From positions 1 to 64,000 of the forward strand of contig NZ_SJXD01000028.1 in assembly GCF_004336745.1 (NCBI RefSeq): 64,000 bases of DNA, written 5' to 3'. Positions 1 through 10,174 of this stretch are shown piece after piece (position 1 is the first letter of the stretch; the number at the start of each line of letters is the position of its first letter). The notes beneath the pieces are model-generated. The model was not told the origin of the DNA, did no database searches, and saw only the letters and a program-made list of their open reading frames with translations. The position numbers and the translations under genes are program-made. The stretch is from Roseococcus sp. SYP-B2431 (GTDB lineage Bacteria; Pseudomonadota; Alphaproteobacteria; Acetobacterales; Acetobacteraceae).

Positions 1-1
1 G

Positions 2-280
2 GAGGCCGCGGCCGGCGGCACGGCGCCGCTGCCGGACGCGCCGCGATCGGAGTCCCTGCCCGACCTCTCGCCCGCGCCCGAGGGCCCCACCGCGCAGGCG
101 CCGGCCCCGGCCGGACCCGACCCGGCGGGCAGCCCGGTGCCGGCCGCCGCCCCCGTCCCGGCCGAGCCGCTGCCGTCCCAGCCCGCCGCGAGCCCCGCGC
201 CCGCGACGCCGCTCGACGCCCCGCCGCCCGCCGTGCCGGCCGAGACGCTGGCCCCGATCGCCGGTCCGGCGATCCGCTGA
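2..280 (+). CDS. C-terminal end of an Ala/Pro-rich protein (truncated by window edge)
   Basis: An open frame enters from the left edge and stops with TGA at 278-280. The 92 visible residues are almost entirely Ala, Pro, Gly, Glu and Asp and end in GPAIR, the look of an unstructured low-complexity tail. No domain is visible, so the function is not recognised. It lies about 200 bases upstream of rpmI, where infC is usual in many bacteria, but this tail does not resemble IF-3. In such GC-rich DNA an open frame of this size can occur by chance, so the reading frame itself is only moderately certain. Confidence 0.45.
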   Translation, partial: EAAAGGTAPLPDAPRSESLPDLSPAPEGPTAQAPAPAGPDPAGSPVPAAAPVPAEPLPSQPAASPAPATPLDAPPPAVPAETLAPIAGPAIR

Positions 281-480
281 AGCCGCACGGAGACCCCTCC
301 GGGCGAATGCCTGCCATGCGGGCCGCCTTGTCGCGACAAGGCCCCTGGACTTGGCCGGATCACCCGTCTAAAGACCCGCCTCCCGTACCGAGGCCCTGGA
401 CAGCCCGGTCGGGGAAGCTCGCCTCCGTCGCATGGTGCGATCGCCAGGGGCAGCCCCAACCCACCGACAGGAGGGCCAGA

Positions 481-687
481 ATGTCCAAGATGAAGACGAC
501 CTCGAGCGCCAAGAAGCGCTTCAAGATCACGGGCACCGGCAAGGTCATGGCCGGCCCGGGCCGCAAGCGGCATATGCTCTCCAACCGCAGCCAGAAGGCC
601 AAGCGCCAGAACCGCGGCTCCCAGGTTCTCGAACCGCAGGACGCCAAGACGGTGATGAACTGGCTGCCCTACGGCCTGCCGCGCTAA
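481..687 (+). CDS. rpmI: 50S ribosomal protein L35
   Basis: A 68-residue basic protein starting [15 protein letters not shown], with the typical L35 core [19 protein letters not shown] and a C-terminal tail that is normal length for the family. It is a structural protein of the large ribosomal subunit. A longer in-frame start at 307 exists, but the ATG at 481 follows a strong ribosome-binding site (AGGAGGG, about 470-476) and gives the family N-terminus. It is followed 21 bases later by rplT, the universal L35-L20 pair. The 200 bases upstream hold no gene and could carry the operon promoter and an L20-type autoregulatory leader, although no such structure could be shown by eye. Confidence 0.97.
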   Translation: MSKMKTTSSAKKRFKITGTGKVMAGPGRKRHMLSNRSQKAKRQNRGSQVLEPQDAKTVMNWLPYGLPR

Positions 688-708
688 GACCCGGGAAGGA
701 GAAGACAA

Positions 709-1074
709 ATGGCTCGTGTCAAGCGCGGCGTTACCGCCCATGCCCGCCACAAGAAGGTCCTGGACCTCGCCAAGGGTTACGTCGGCCGGTCGTCCACGAC
801 CTACCGCGCGGCCCTGCAGCGCGTCGAGAAGGCGCTTCAGTACGCCTATCGCGACCGCCGCAACAAGAAGCGCGATTTCCGTGGCCTCTGGATCCAGCGC
901 ATCAACGCGGCCTGCCGTGAGCAGGGGATGACCTATTCCCAGTTCATCGCCGGCATCAAGGCCGCCGGGATCGAGATGGACCGCAAGGTCCTGGCCGCCC
1001 TGGCCTACGAGGAGCCCGCAGCCTTTGCGGCCGTCGTCGAGAAGGCCAAGGAAGCGCTCGCCCCCGCGGCGTAG
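709..1074 (+). CDS. rplT: 50S ribosomal protein L20
   Basis: A 121-residue protein beginning [18 protein letters not shown], followed by the arginine-rich helix region ([19 protein letters not shown]) and a globular C-terminal half; full length for L20. It is a large-subunit assembly protein that binds 23S rRNA and, in several bacteria, represses its own operon. The ribosome-binding site GGAAGGAG precedes the ATG. It lies immediately downstream of rpmI, so the two are co-transcribed. A hairpin terminator follows at 1098, separating it from pheS. Confidence 0.98.
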   Translation: MARVKRGVTAHARHKKVLDLAKGYVGRSSTTYRAALQRVEKALQYAYRDRRNKKRDFRGLWIQRINAACREQGMTYSQFIAGIKAAGIEMDRKVLAALAYEEPAAFAAVVEKAKEALAPAA

Positions 1075-1097
1075 TCTCGCCGGGGACCGGGTTTTCG

Positions 1098-1133
1098 AAG
1101 GGCCGCTGCGCGCAAGCGTGGGCGGCCCTTTTC
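1098..1133 (+). terminator. Intrinsic terminator after rplT
   Basis: A 9-base-pair GC-rich stem (AAGGGCCGC at 1098-1106 with GCGGCCCTT at 1122-1130) is followed by a short T-run. It ends the rpmI-rplT transcript before pheS. Confidence 0.75.
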
Positions 1134-1198
1134 ATGTTTCGATTGTCGCGTGATTCGGCGCCTTCGCGCCTGCGACCATCACGCTTGGGGACGGATCG

Positions 1199-2275
1199 AT
1201 GACCGACGATCTTTCGGCGCTCGCCGCCAGCACCGAGGCCGAGCTCGCCGCCGCCGCCGACCTGCGCGCGCTGGATGCCATCCGGGTGGGCGTGCTGGGC
1301 AAGTCGGGCGCGCTGACCGCGCTGCTCAAGGGCCTGGGCGCCATTCCGGCCGAGCAGCGCAAGGAGCGCGGCGCGGCCGTGAACGCGCTGAAGACCCGGC
1401 TGGAGGCCGCCATCGAGGCCCGCCGCGCCGTGCTCGATGCCGCCGCGCTCGACGCCCGCCTCGCCGCCGAGAAGCTGGACATGACCCTGCCGCCGCGCCC
1501 TACGGCACCAGGCGGCACGGGCGGCATCCACCCGATCAACCGCACCATCGAGGAGCTGACGGCGATCTTCGGCGCCATGGGCTTCCGGGTCGTCGAAGGC
1601 CCGGACATCGAGGGCGACTGGTACAACTTCGCCGCGCTCAACATCCCCGACCATCACCCCGCCCGGCAGGACCAGGACACCTTCTACCTGCCCGGAATGG
1701 TGGATGGCCGCCGCACCGTCCTGCGCACCCAGACCTCGCCGCTGCAGATCCGCACCATGATCGGCCAGGAGCCGCCCATCCGCATCATCGCGCCCGGCCG
1801 CACCTACCGCTCGGACCATGACGCGACCCATTCGCCCATGTTCCACCAGGTGGAGGGGCTGGTGATCGACCGGGGCATCACCCTCGGCCATCTCAAGGGC
1901 TGCCTGACCGACTTCCTGCGCGCCTTCTTCGGCATCGCCACCCTGCCGGTGCGCTTCCGCTCCAGCTACTTCCCCTTCACCGAGCCCTCCATGGAGGTCG
2001 ATATCGGCTGGAACCGGAAGACGGGCGAGCTGGGCGCGGGCACCGACTGGCTGGAGATCCTGGGCAGCGGCATGGTGCATCCGCGCGTGCTGGCCAATTG
2101 CGGGCTGGACGCGCGCGAGTGGCAGGGCTTCGCCTTCGGGATGGGCATCGAGCGCATCACCATGCTGAAGCATGGCATGGCCGACCTGCGCCCCTTCTTC
2201 GAGGCCGATACGCGCTGGCTGAGCCATTACGGCACCAGCCCTCTTCAAACCCCTTCGCTGCACGAAGGGGTTTGA
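1199..2275 (+). CDS. pheS: Phenylalanine--tRNA ligase alpha subunit
   Basis: A 358-residue class II aminoacyl-tRNA synthetase catalytic subunit that charges tRNA-Phe as an alpha2-beta2 enzyme with PheT. Visible are the N-terminal coiled-coil arm (about residues 1-90), motif 2 around RTYRSDHDATHSPMFHQ with the conserved FHQVEG, and motif 3 near the C-terminus (GFAFGMGIERITMLKHG). Length is normal. The last codons and the stop lie inside a perfect 15-base-pair hairpin followed by a T-run, so part of the transcription probably ends before pheT. pheT follows after 142 bases occupied by a dispersed repeat element. Confidence 0.98.
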   Translation: MTDDLSALAASTEAELAAAADLRALDAIRVGVLGKSGALTALLKGLGAIPAEQRKERGAAVNALKTRLEAAIEARRAVLDAAALDARLAAEKLDMTLPPRPTAPGGTGGIHPINRTIEELTAIFGAMGFRVVEGPDIEGDWYNFAALNIPDHHPARQDQDTFYLPGMVDGRRTVLRTQTSPLQIRTMIGQEPPIRIIAPGRTYRSDHDATHSPMFHQVEGLVIDRGITLGHLKGCLTDFLRAFFGIATLPVRFRSSYFPFTEPSMEVDIGWNRKTGELGAGTDWLEILGSGMVHPRVLANCGLDAREWQGFAFGMGIERITMLKHGMADLRPFFEADTRWLSHYGTSPLQTPSLHEGV

Positions 2276-2286
2276 AGATGTTTTTT
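2243..2286 (+). terminator. Intrinsic terminator overlapping the pheS stop codon
   Basis: A perfect 15-base-pair inverted repeat (2243-2257 with 2263-2277, five-base loop CTGCA) is followed by ATG and six Ts at 2281-2286. The pheS TGA (2273-2275) lies in the 3' arm. It stands between two subunit genes that are normally co-transcribed, so it may act as a partial terminator or attenuator. Confidence 0.75.
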
Positions 2287-2400
2287 GCGCCCTCAGACGC
2301 CGGGCGGCCGCATCCGCGGCCTTGGCTTCGCCGCAGCATTGTCGCGCCGACGATCACGGTCGGTGGGGCGGCGGGCGCGCTGTTCGCGCGCCATTCTCTC
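2281..2400 (+). repeat. Dispersed two-hairpin element, copy A (pheS-pheT gap)
   Basis: First copy of a family that recurs at 17583, 17696, 24253 and 42732. It begins at the T-run and runs through CCCTCAGACGCCGGGCGGCC to a terminal CCATTCTCTC. Hairpin 1 is GGCCGC/GCGGCC at 2306-2321. Hairpin 2 is GGCGCGC/GCGCGCC at 2374-2392. The stem sequences differ from the other copies, but complementarity is kept. It fills almost the whole gap before pheT. Confidence 0.7.
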
Positions 2401-2417
2401 GAGGCTGGAGCAGGCCG

Positions 2418-4889
2418 ATGAAGTTTCAGTTGTCTTGGCTCAAGGAATATCTCGACACCGACGCTTCGGTCGATGAGATCGCCACGACGCTCAACGCCAT
2501 CGGCATCGAGGTCGAAGGCATCGAGAACGCGGCCGCCGCGCTCGCCTCCTTCCGCATCGCCCGCGTGATCGAGGCCGTGCAGCACCCCAATGCCGACCGC
2601 CTGCGCCAGCTGCGCGTCGATCTCGGCGACGGGCGTGAATATTCCGTGGTCTGCGGCGCGCCCAATGCGCGCACGGGCCTCGTCGGCGTGGCCGCCCTGC
2701 CCGGCGACTACATCCCCGGCACCGACGTCACGCTCAAGGTCGGCGAGATCCGCGGCGTGAAGTCCGAGGCCATGATGCTCTCCAAGCGGGAGATGGGCCT
2801 CGGCGACGACCATTCCGGCATCGTGGAGCTGCCGGAAGACGCGGCGATCGGCTCGCGCTACGTGGATTACGCTGGCCTCGACGATCCCATTCTCGAGATC
2901 AAGGTCACCCCCAACCGCGGCGACGCCCTGGCCATCCGCGGCGTGGCGCGCGACCTCGCCGCCGCCGGGCTCGGCACGCTGAAGCCCTGGTCCGCGCCCA
3001 AGATCGCTTCGGTCTATGAGACGCCGCTGCGCTGGCAGATCGAGGATCCGCGCGCCTGCACCTGGGTGGTCGGCCGCGCGATCCGGGGCGTGAAGAACGG
3101 CCCCTCGCCGCAATGGCTGCAGGACCGGCTGACGGGCATCGGCCTGCGCCCCATCTCCGCGCTGGTGGACGTGACCAACTGGTTCACCTTCGCCCTCGGC
3201 CGCCCGCTGCATGTCTTCGACGTGGCGAAGGTGAAGGGCTCGACGCTCTCCATGCGCATGGCGCGGGCGGGCGAGGAGCTGCACGGCCTCAACGGCAAGA
3301 CCTACGCCCTGACGGACGAGGACGGCATCATCGCCGACGCGGCCGGCCCCGAGGCGCTGGGCGGCATCCTCGGCGGCGAGCCCTCCGGCTGCGACGAGAC
3401 GACCACCGAGGTCTTCATCGAATGCGCCCTCTTCGACCCCGTGCGCATCGCGCTCAGCGGCCGGCGGCACAACATCTTCACCGACGCCCGCGCCCGCAAC
3501 GAGCGCGGCCTCGACCAGGCGATGCTGCCGGCGGCGCTGGACGCCGCCACGGCCATGATCGTCGAGCTCTGCGGGGGCGAGCCCTCCACCGTCAGCGAGG
3601 CCGGCTCCGAGCCGCTTTGGCGCCGTGAGGCCACGCTGCGCCTCCCCCGCCTCGCGGAGCTCGGCGGGCTGATGCTGCCGCCGCACGAGGCCGAGGGACG
3701 ACTGGAGCGTCTGGGCTTCACCGTCACCGCCCGCGGCGCCGATCGCCTGACCGTCGCCGTGCCGCCCTGGCGCAACGACATCGCCGCCCACATCGTGCTC
3801 GACCAGGATCCCAGGCTCGACCCCGAGCGCGCGCGCGTCGCCGCCGAAGGCTGTGCCGCCGTCGAGGCCGAATGCGACCTGATCGAGGAGGTGCTGCGCC
3901 TCGGCGGGCTGGACGCGGTGCCCTCGGTCTCGCTGCCGGTCGCCTCGCCCGTGCCCCTGCCCTCGCTGGAGCCGAAGCAGGTGCGCGCCGTGCTCGCGCG
4001 CCGGGTGCTGGCCGCGCGCGGAATGCAGGATTCCGTGACCTACGGCTTCCTGGAGACCCGCATCGCCGCGATGTTCGGCGAGACGCCCGAGGCGCTGCAT
4101 CTGGAAAATCCGATCGCCTCGGACCTCGACCAGATGCGGCCGACGCCGCTCGCCTCCCTCGCCATGGCCGCCGCGCGGAACGCCGCGCGCGGCTTCGCGG
4201 ATGTGGCGCTGTCCGAGGTCGGCGGCGGCTATCGCGACACCTCGCCGGCGGGGCAGCTGGCCATCGCCTGCGGGCTGCGCGCCGGCAGCTCGCCCGCGAA
4301 CTGGGCCTCGCCCGCGCGCCCCTTGGACGCGCTGGACGCCAAGGGCGACGTGCTCGCCGTGCTGGAGGCGCTGGGCGTGCCGATGGCCGCGCTCCAGGTC
4401 ACGGCCGACGCGCCGGGCCATTACCACCCTGGCCGCTCGGGCGTGCTGCGCCAGGGGCCGAAGGTGGTGCTGGCGCAGTTCGGCCAGCTGCATCCGGGCC
4501 TCTGCGCCGCGCTCGACGTGCCGGCCGGCGCGGTGGGCTTCGAGATCTTCCTCGACGCCATCCCCGAGCCCAAGCGCCGCAAGAAATCCGCGCCGGAACT
4601 CTCCGCCTTCCAGCCGGTGCGGCGCGACTTCGCCTTCCTCGTGGACGCCGACGCGCCGGCGGACAAGCTGCTGCGCGCCGTCTCCGCCGTGGAGCGCACG
4701 CTCATCACCGAGGTGGTCCTCTTCGACCGCTATGCCGGCGATCGCCTGCCGGAGGGCAAGGTCAGCCTCGCCGTCCAGGTGACGCTGCAGCCGCGCGACA
4801 AGACGCTGACGGATGCCGAGATCGAGGTCGTCGCGGCCAGGATCGTCGCGGCGGCGGCCAAGGCGGTGGGTGCCACGCTGCGCGGATAG
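2418..4889 (+). CDS. pheT: Phenylalanine--tRNA ligase beta subunit
   Basis: An 823-residue partner of PheS. Domains in order: an N-terminal segment starting MKFQLSWLKEYLDTD, an EMAP-II-like tRNA-binding domain (about residues 40-150, with the VVCGAPN motif), the B3/B4 editing region in the middle (including the RGDALAIRGVARDLAA segment), B5, a catalytic-like core, and the C-terminal FDX-ACB anticodon-binding domain (about the last 95 residues, FQPVRRDFAFLVD). The frame extends upstream to 2322, but the ATG at 2418 has a GGAG site and matches the family N-terminus. It lies downstream of repeat copy A. Confidence 0.97.
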   Translation: MKFQLSWLKEYLDTDASVDEIATTLNAIGIEVEGIENAAAALASFRIARVIEAVQHPNADRLRQLRVDLGDGREYSVVCGAPNARTGLVGVAALPGDYIPGTDVTLKVGEIRGVKSEAMMLSKREMGLGDDHSGIVELPEDAAIGSRYVDYAGLDDPILEIKVTPNRGDALAIRGVARDLAAAGLGTLKPWSAPKIASVYETPLRWQIEDPRACTWVVGRAIRGVKNGPSPQWLQDRLTGIGLRPISALVDVTNWFTFALGRPLHVFDVAKVKGSTLSMRMARAGEELHGLNGKTYALTDEDGIIADAAGPEALGGILGGEPSGCDETTTEVFIECALFDPVRIALSGRRHNIFTDARARNERGLDQAMLPAALDAATAMIVELCGGEPSTVSEAGSEPLWRREATLRLPRLAELGGLMLPPHEAEGRLERLGFTVTARGADRLTVAVPPWRNDIAAHIVLDQDPRLDPERARVAAEGCAAVEAECDLIEEVLRLGGLDAVPSVSLPVASPVPLPSLEPKQVRAVLARRVLAARGMQDSVTYGFLETRIAAMFGETPEALHLENPIASDLDQMRPTPLASLAMAAARNAARGFADVALSEVGGGYRDTSPAGQLAIACGLRAGSSPANWASPARPLDALDAKGDVLAVLEALGVPMAALQVTADAPGHYHPGRSGVLRQGPKVVLAQFGQLHPGLCAALDVPAGAVGFEIFLDAIPEPKRRKKSAPELSAFQPVRRDFAFLVDADAPADKLLRAVSAVERTLITEVVLFDRYAGDRLPEGKVSLAVQVTLQPRDKTLTDAEIEVVAARIVAAAAKAVGATLRG

Positions 4890-5068
4890 GCGGCGGCCTT
4901 CGAGATCGGGTCCGGGACAGGCGACGCTCACCTCATGCTGGAAATTCGTGCCGTTCCATGGGCAGCGGCCATGAGGCGGCGTGTCACCTCATGGGTGTCT
5001 TTCTGGAATGTCCCGGGCTGGACGAAGCGCGCCGCTTCGCACAGCCTGTGCTCCGGAGAAGAAGATCG

Positions 5069-5458
5069 ATGCGCCGCCTTGCCCTCCTCGCCGTCCTGAC
5101 GATCGGCGCGCCGCCGGCGCTGGCGCAGGGGCTGTCGCCGCCGCAGCAGCCCCCCCCGGCGGAGGTGGAATGCGTCGCGGCCGGCATCCTGTCCTTCGTC
5201 GGCATCGCCCGGGAGCTGACGGGCGCCCATGAAAGCGGGCGGCTGTCGATCACCGTGACGCTGCAGAACCGCACGCCGCGCTCGGCCGCCTTCGTCATGA
5301 ACTTCACGGCCCCCAACGTGCAGATGCCCGCCGTGAACCAGTGGCGCACGCTGGAGACGCAGGCGCGCGGCACCTATCTCGTCGGCACGCTGCCCCGCGG
5401 CACGCTGGTCACCGACGAGGAGCTGCGCGGCCACCTCCAGCTGCGCTGCGTGCGGTGA
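5069..5458 (+). CDS. Small secreted protein of unknown function
   Basis: A 129-residue protein with a clear signal peptide (MRRLALLAVLTIGAPPALAQ, cleavage expected after the first Ala-Gln region). The mature part has two cysteines (VECVAAG and LQLRCVR), which could form one disulfide, and a beta-rich stretch in the middle. The start was chosen at the ATG preceded by GGAGAAGAAG. The frame is open far upstream, but that part is the shadow of pheT. No family is recognised. The 179 bases between pheT and this gene contain no other gene or clear structure. Confidence 0.7.
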   Translation: MRRLALLAVLTIGAPPALAQGLSPPQQPPPAEVECVAAGILSFVGIARELTGAHESGRLSITVTLQNRTPRSAAFVMNFTAPNVQMPAVNQWRTLETQARGTYLVGTLPRGTLVTDEELRGHLQLRCVR

Positions 5459-5477
5459 AGGCCGCGCGCCGCGCGCC

Positions 5478-6359
5478 TCAGAATCCGTAGAACCTCGCCG
5501 GATTGTCGCGCAGGATCCGCCGGCGCAGCGCCTCCTCCGGCGCCCATTGGGCCAGCAGCCCCAGCACGTCGCCGTCATTCGGCATGACGCCCTGGAAGTG
5601 GCTCACATGCGGCCAGTCGCTGCCCCAGAGGACGCGGTCCGGCGCCGCCTCGATGACCGCCCGCGCCATCCCCGCCGTGTCCGCGTAGGGAAATTCCGGC
5701 TCGGCCGAGATGCGGGCGAGCCCCGTCAGCTTCACCCAGAGCAGCCCGTCGCGCAGCATCGCCAGGAACTCGCGGTAGCCGGGGTGGTCGATCCCGCCCT
5801 TGGCCACCTTGGTGTAGCCGATATGCCCAACCGAGATGGGCAGCCGCATGGTCTCCGCGAGCTTGCGGAGCTCGGCCGCCATCTCCTCCACATGCACCAG
5901 CAGCTCGACATGCCAGCCGAAGGGCCGCAGCACCTCCGCGACCTCGGCCAGCGCATCCAGCGAGCGGAAGGGCATGCCGCCGCGATCCACCAGGTTCACG
6001 CGGATGCCGCGCGCGCCCTTGGCGTGCATGGCGGCGATCTCGGCCTCGGTGACGCCCTCGGCGACGGCGACGATGGCGCGCAGACGGTCGGGATGGGCGG
6101 AGGCGGCGTCGAGCACGGCGCGGTTGTCGGTGCCGTGCACGCTCGCCTGGATCACCACGCCGCGCGAAAGGCCGAGCTGATCGTGCAGCGCCAGGGCCAC
6201 GCCGATGTCGTTGTCCGGCGGCGTGTAGCCCCGCGCGGCCTGGTAGGGATAACGGGCTGCGTCGAAAACGTGGAAATGCGTGTCGCAGGCGCCCTCCGGC
6301 AGGGCCATGGCGGGCTTGCGCGGATGGGGATCGGGGCCGGGGCAGTCGCGGATGTCCAT
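5478..6359 (-). CDS. Amidohydrolase of the 2-pyrone-4,6-dicarboxylate lactonase type
   Basis: A 293-residue amidohydrolase-2 family protein. Near the N-terminus lies the metal-site motif THFHVFD. Near the C-terminus lies WGSDWPH, the conserved catalytic Asp region, followed by NPARFYGF, the typical family ending. Relatives hydrolyse lactones or decarboxylate aromatic-derived acids such as 2-pyrone-4,6-dicarboxylate; the substrate here is unproven. The ATG at 6359 has an AGGGAG site five bases upstream; the slightly longer GTG start at 6365 would overlap that site. The gene sits downstream of a TAXI-type binding protein on the same strand, which suggests, but does not show, uptake of its substrate. 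Confidence 0.8.
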   Translation of the reverse strand: MDIRDCPGPDPHPRKPAMALPEGACDTHFHVFDAARYPYQAARGYTPPDNDIGVALALHDQLGLSRGVVIQASVHGTDNRAVLDAASAHPDRLRAIVAVAEGVTEAEIAAMHAKGARGIRVNLVDRGGMPFRSLDALAEVAEVLRPFGWHVELLVHVEEMAAELRKLAETMRLPISVGHIGYTKVAKGGIDHPGYREFLAMLRDGLLWVKLTGLARISAEPEFPYADTAGMARAVIEAAPDRVLWGSDWPHVSHFQGVMPNDGDVLGLLAQWAPEEALRRRILRDNPARFYGF

Positions 6360-6462
6360 GGACACTCCCTGTCATGCTTGGGGGCTTGGCCCCCAGGTCA
6401 ATCTATCGGCGCCCCGCTCGGGCTGACCAGTTCCCGCCAGCGCGAACGCCGCCCCTCCCTGC

Positions 6463-7413
6463 TCAGCCGGGCAGGCCCCGCTCGCGCACGAAGCGCCGGA
6501 CGCCCGGATGGATCAGCGCCGGATCGGCGACGGCCGCGGCCGTGTTCTCCGCCGTCGTCTCGGCGGCCTGGGCGAGCCGGGCCGCGAGGTCCGCGCGGGC
6601 CGCATGCAGCGCGCGGGCCACGCGAAAGCCGGCCTCCTCTTCCAGCCCCGGCCGCGCCAGCACGAGGCTCCAGGTCCCCACCGAGGCGATGGGCGCCGTC
6701 TGCCCCGGATAGCTTCCCGCCGGCAGCGACGTCGGCCGCAGCCGCGGATCGGCGGCGAGGATGCGCGCCCGCTCCGCCTCGTCCGGCGCGAGGAAGCGGC
6801 CGCCCTGCCCCGCCAGCGTCACGAAGCCGGGCCAGCCCGCGCCGCCGCCCCAGAGCGCGGCCACGCGCCCGTCCATGACCATCGCCGGCCCGTCCCCCGC
6901 GCGGTCGAGCAGGACGGCCGAGAAATCGCGCTCGATGTCGAGGCCGAGCCCGGCCATCACCTGCCGCGCCAGCACCACGAAGCCCGAGCCCCGCGCGCCC
7001 CAGGCGACCGGCTGGCCGCGCAGCTCGGCGATGGAGCGGATCGGGGAATCGCCCCGCAGGCCGAAAAGCCCCGGCTGCGCGTACATCGCGGCGAGCAGGG
7101 TCGTGCCGATGCCGGCGGCCAGGGCCTCGGTCGCCGTCTCGCCGGCCACCAGGCCGAGATCGACGGCCCCCTCGCGCAGCAGGCGCACATTCTCGAGGCT
7201 GCCTGCCGTGTTGCGGGGCTCGATGGCGATGGTGGGATCGGCCGCGGCGATGGCGGCCACGAAGGCCGCGCCATAGGCTGGAAAGCCGCCGCCCGGCGTG
7301 GCGGTGGCGAGCGTCAGCCGCAGCGGCGCCTGGGCCCGCCCCGTGTCGGACAAGCCGGTTCCTGCCAGCCCGGCGCCCGCCAGCGCCGTCCGGCGTGGGA
7401 ATGGATGTGACAT
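6463..7413 (-). CDS. TAXI-family TRAP transporter substrate-binding protein
   Basis: A 316-residue exported protein. The signal sequence MSHPFPRRTALAGAGLAGTGL has a twin-arginine-like pair. The mature part starts with LRLTLATATPGGGFPAYG, as in TAXI (TRAP-associated extracytoplasmic immunogenic) receptors, with NTAGSLENVRLLREGAVDLGLV further on. It would capture a small carboxylate in the periplasm and deliver it to a fused TRAP permease. No TRAP membrane gene lies next to it; the TRAP genes at 49.8-52.6 kb have their own DctP-type receptor. The amidohydrolase follows on the same strand after 103 bases. Confidence 0.8.
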   Translation of the reverse strand: MSHPFPRRTALAGAGLAGTGLSDTGRAQAPLRLTLATATPGGGFPAYGAAFVAAIAAADPTIAIEPRNTAGSLENVRLLREGAVDLGLVAGETATEALAAGIGTTLLAAMYAQPGLFGLRGDSPIRSIAELRGQPVAWGARGSGFVVLARQVMAGLGLDIERDFSAVLLDRAGDGPAMVMDGRVAALWGGGAGWPGFVTLAGQGGRFLAPDEAERARILAADPRLRPTSLPAGSYPGQTAPIASVGTWSLVLARPGLEEEAGFRVARALHAARADLAARLAQAAETTAENTAAAVADPALIHPGVRRFVRERGLPG

Positions 7414-7456
7414 GACGGCCTCCCTTGTTTGGGGGGAGCCTAGGCGGGAGGGACGG

Positions 7457-7927
7457 CTAAGTCTCCTCCTCCGGCTGATGCGCGACGGGCAGCAGCGCCG
7501 TCTCCTTCACCGAGGCCATGGCGACCTCGACGGCCAAGCGCTCGATGCCCGCCAGCGGCCGGATCTCCTCGGCGAGGATCGTGTCGAGCGCGCGGATATC
7601 GGCCACGCGCAGCTTCACGAGATAGGACCACTCGCCGGTGAGCTGGTGGCACTCCAGCACGGAATCCAGCTTGCGGATGGCGCGGCGGAAGGCGATCTCC
7701 TCCTTGCCGGGCCGCATCGCCACACGCAGGAAGGCCAGCAGCGGGCAGCCCACCTCGGCGGGGTCCAGCGCGGCGTGCCAGCCGCGGATCACCCCCCGCT
7801 CCTCCAGCCGCTTCACCCGCTCTGCCGTCGCGGAGACGGAGAGCCCCGAGACCTTGGCGAGGTCGGAGAGGCCCGCAGCGCCATCCTGCTGGACGGCGAT
7901 GGCGATCTTCCGGTCTATCTCGTCCAT
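7457..7927 (-). CDS. Lrp/AsnC-family transcriptional regulator
   Basis: A 156-residue regulator starting MDEIDRKIAIAVQQDGAAG. It has an N-terminal winged helix-turn-helix (LSDLAKVSGLSVSATAERVKRLEERGVI) and a C-terminal RAM ligand-binding domain from about residue 65. These proteins bind DNA as dimers or octamers and usually sense amino acids. The upstream-extended frame adds about 60 residues without family character, so the ATG at 7927 is preferred. It is divergent from dnaK; the 253-base gap includes an AT-rich patch (7935-7975) where autoregulation would be expected. The target genes are unknown. Confidence 0.92.
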   Translation of the reverse strand: MDEIDRKIAIAVQQDGAAGLSDLAKVSGLSVSATAERVKRLEERGVIRGWHAALDPAEVGCPLLAFLRVAMRPGKEEIAFRRAIRKLDSVLECHQLTGEWSYLVKLRVADIRALDTILAEEIRPLAGIERLAVEVAMASVKETALLPVAHQPEEET

Positions 7928-8053
7928 GACCGGATCATATGCGGAATACCTATATTTGTGAAGGAAAAAATTGGGCTCCCCTGCAGGCGCGCCGCGCGAT
8001 CGGAGGCTTGACGGCCACAGCGCGCCTTCTTCTGCGAAACTCGCTCGTCCCAT

Positions 8054-8082
8054 CTTGTCCAGGGCCCCGCTGCTCAATACAT
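8054..8082 (+). promoter_or_regulatory. Candidate heat-shock (sigma-32-type) promoter of dnaK
   Basis: CTTG at 8054-8057, then 17 bases, then CAATACAT at 8075-8082, upstream of the dnaK start at 8181. The -35 part fits the alphaproteobacterial heat-shock consensus, but the -10 part fits only loosely. Confidence 0.3.
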
Positions 8083-8180
8083 GGGCACGTAACGAAGGGC
8101 CGCGCATGGGGCGCGGGCTGCCAGGGGCTTTGCCCGGTGCCTGTCAGGGCCGGAATGAGCCGCCGCATAGGAGCAGGTGT

Positions 8181-10091
<1,911 letters not shown>

Positions 10092-10120
10092 GGTTGCACG
10101 GCAGCATCCTCCACATCTTC

Positions 10121-10148
10121 GCGCCCGGGCCAGCGATGGCCCGGGCGC
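10121..10148 (+). other. Hairpin between dnaK and dnaJ
   Basis: A perfect 11-base-pair GC-only stem (10121-10131 with 10138-10148, loop AGCGAT) with no T-run. It is more likely an mRNA processing or stability element that sets dnaK above dnaJ than a full terminator. Confidence 0.55.
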
Positions 10149-10174
10149 CACTTCGTTTCGGGTAGGGCGAGAAC

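Noticed and set aside
281-480. RNA leader or small RNA upstream of rpmI
   Set aside because: An L20-type leader is plausible, but I could not find a convincing pseudoknot or S8/L20-like helix by eye.
2157-4931. A 924-residue minus-strand open frame opposite pheT
   Set aside because: Antisense shadow of pheT; no family likeness and an atypical Arg/His/Gln-rich composition.
6376-6395. Hairpin TGGGGGC/GCCCCCA between the amidohydrolase and the TAXI gene
   Set aside because: Stem is good (6379-6385 with 6389-6395), but no T-run lies on either side and it does not match the dispersed family; not called as a terminator.
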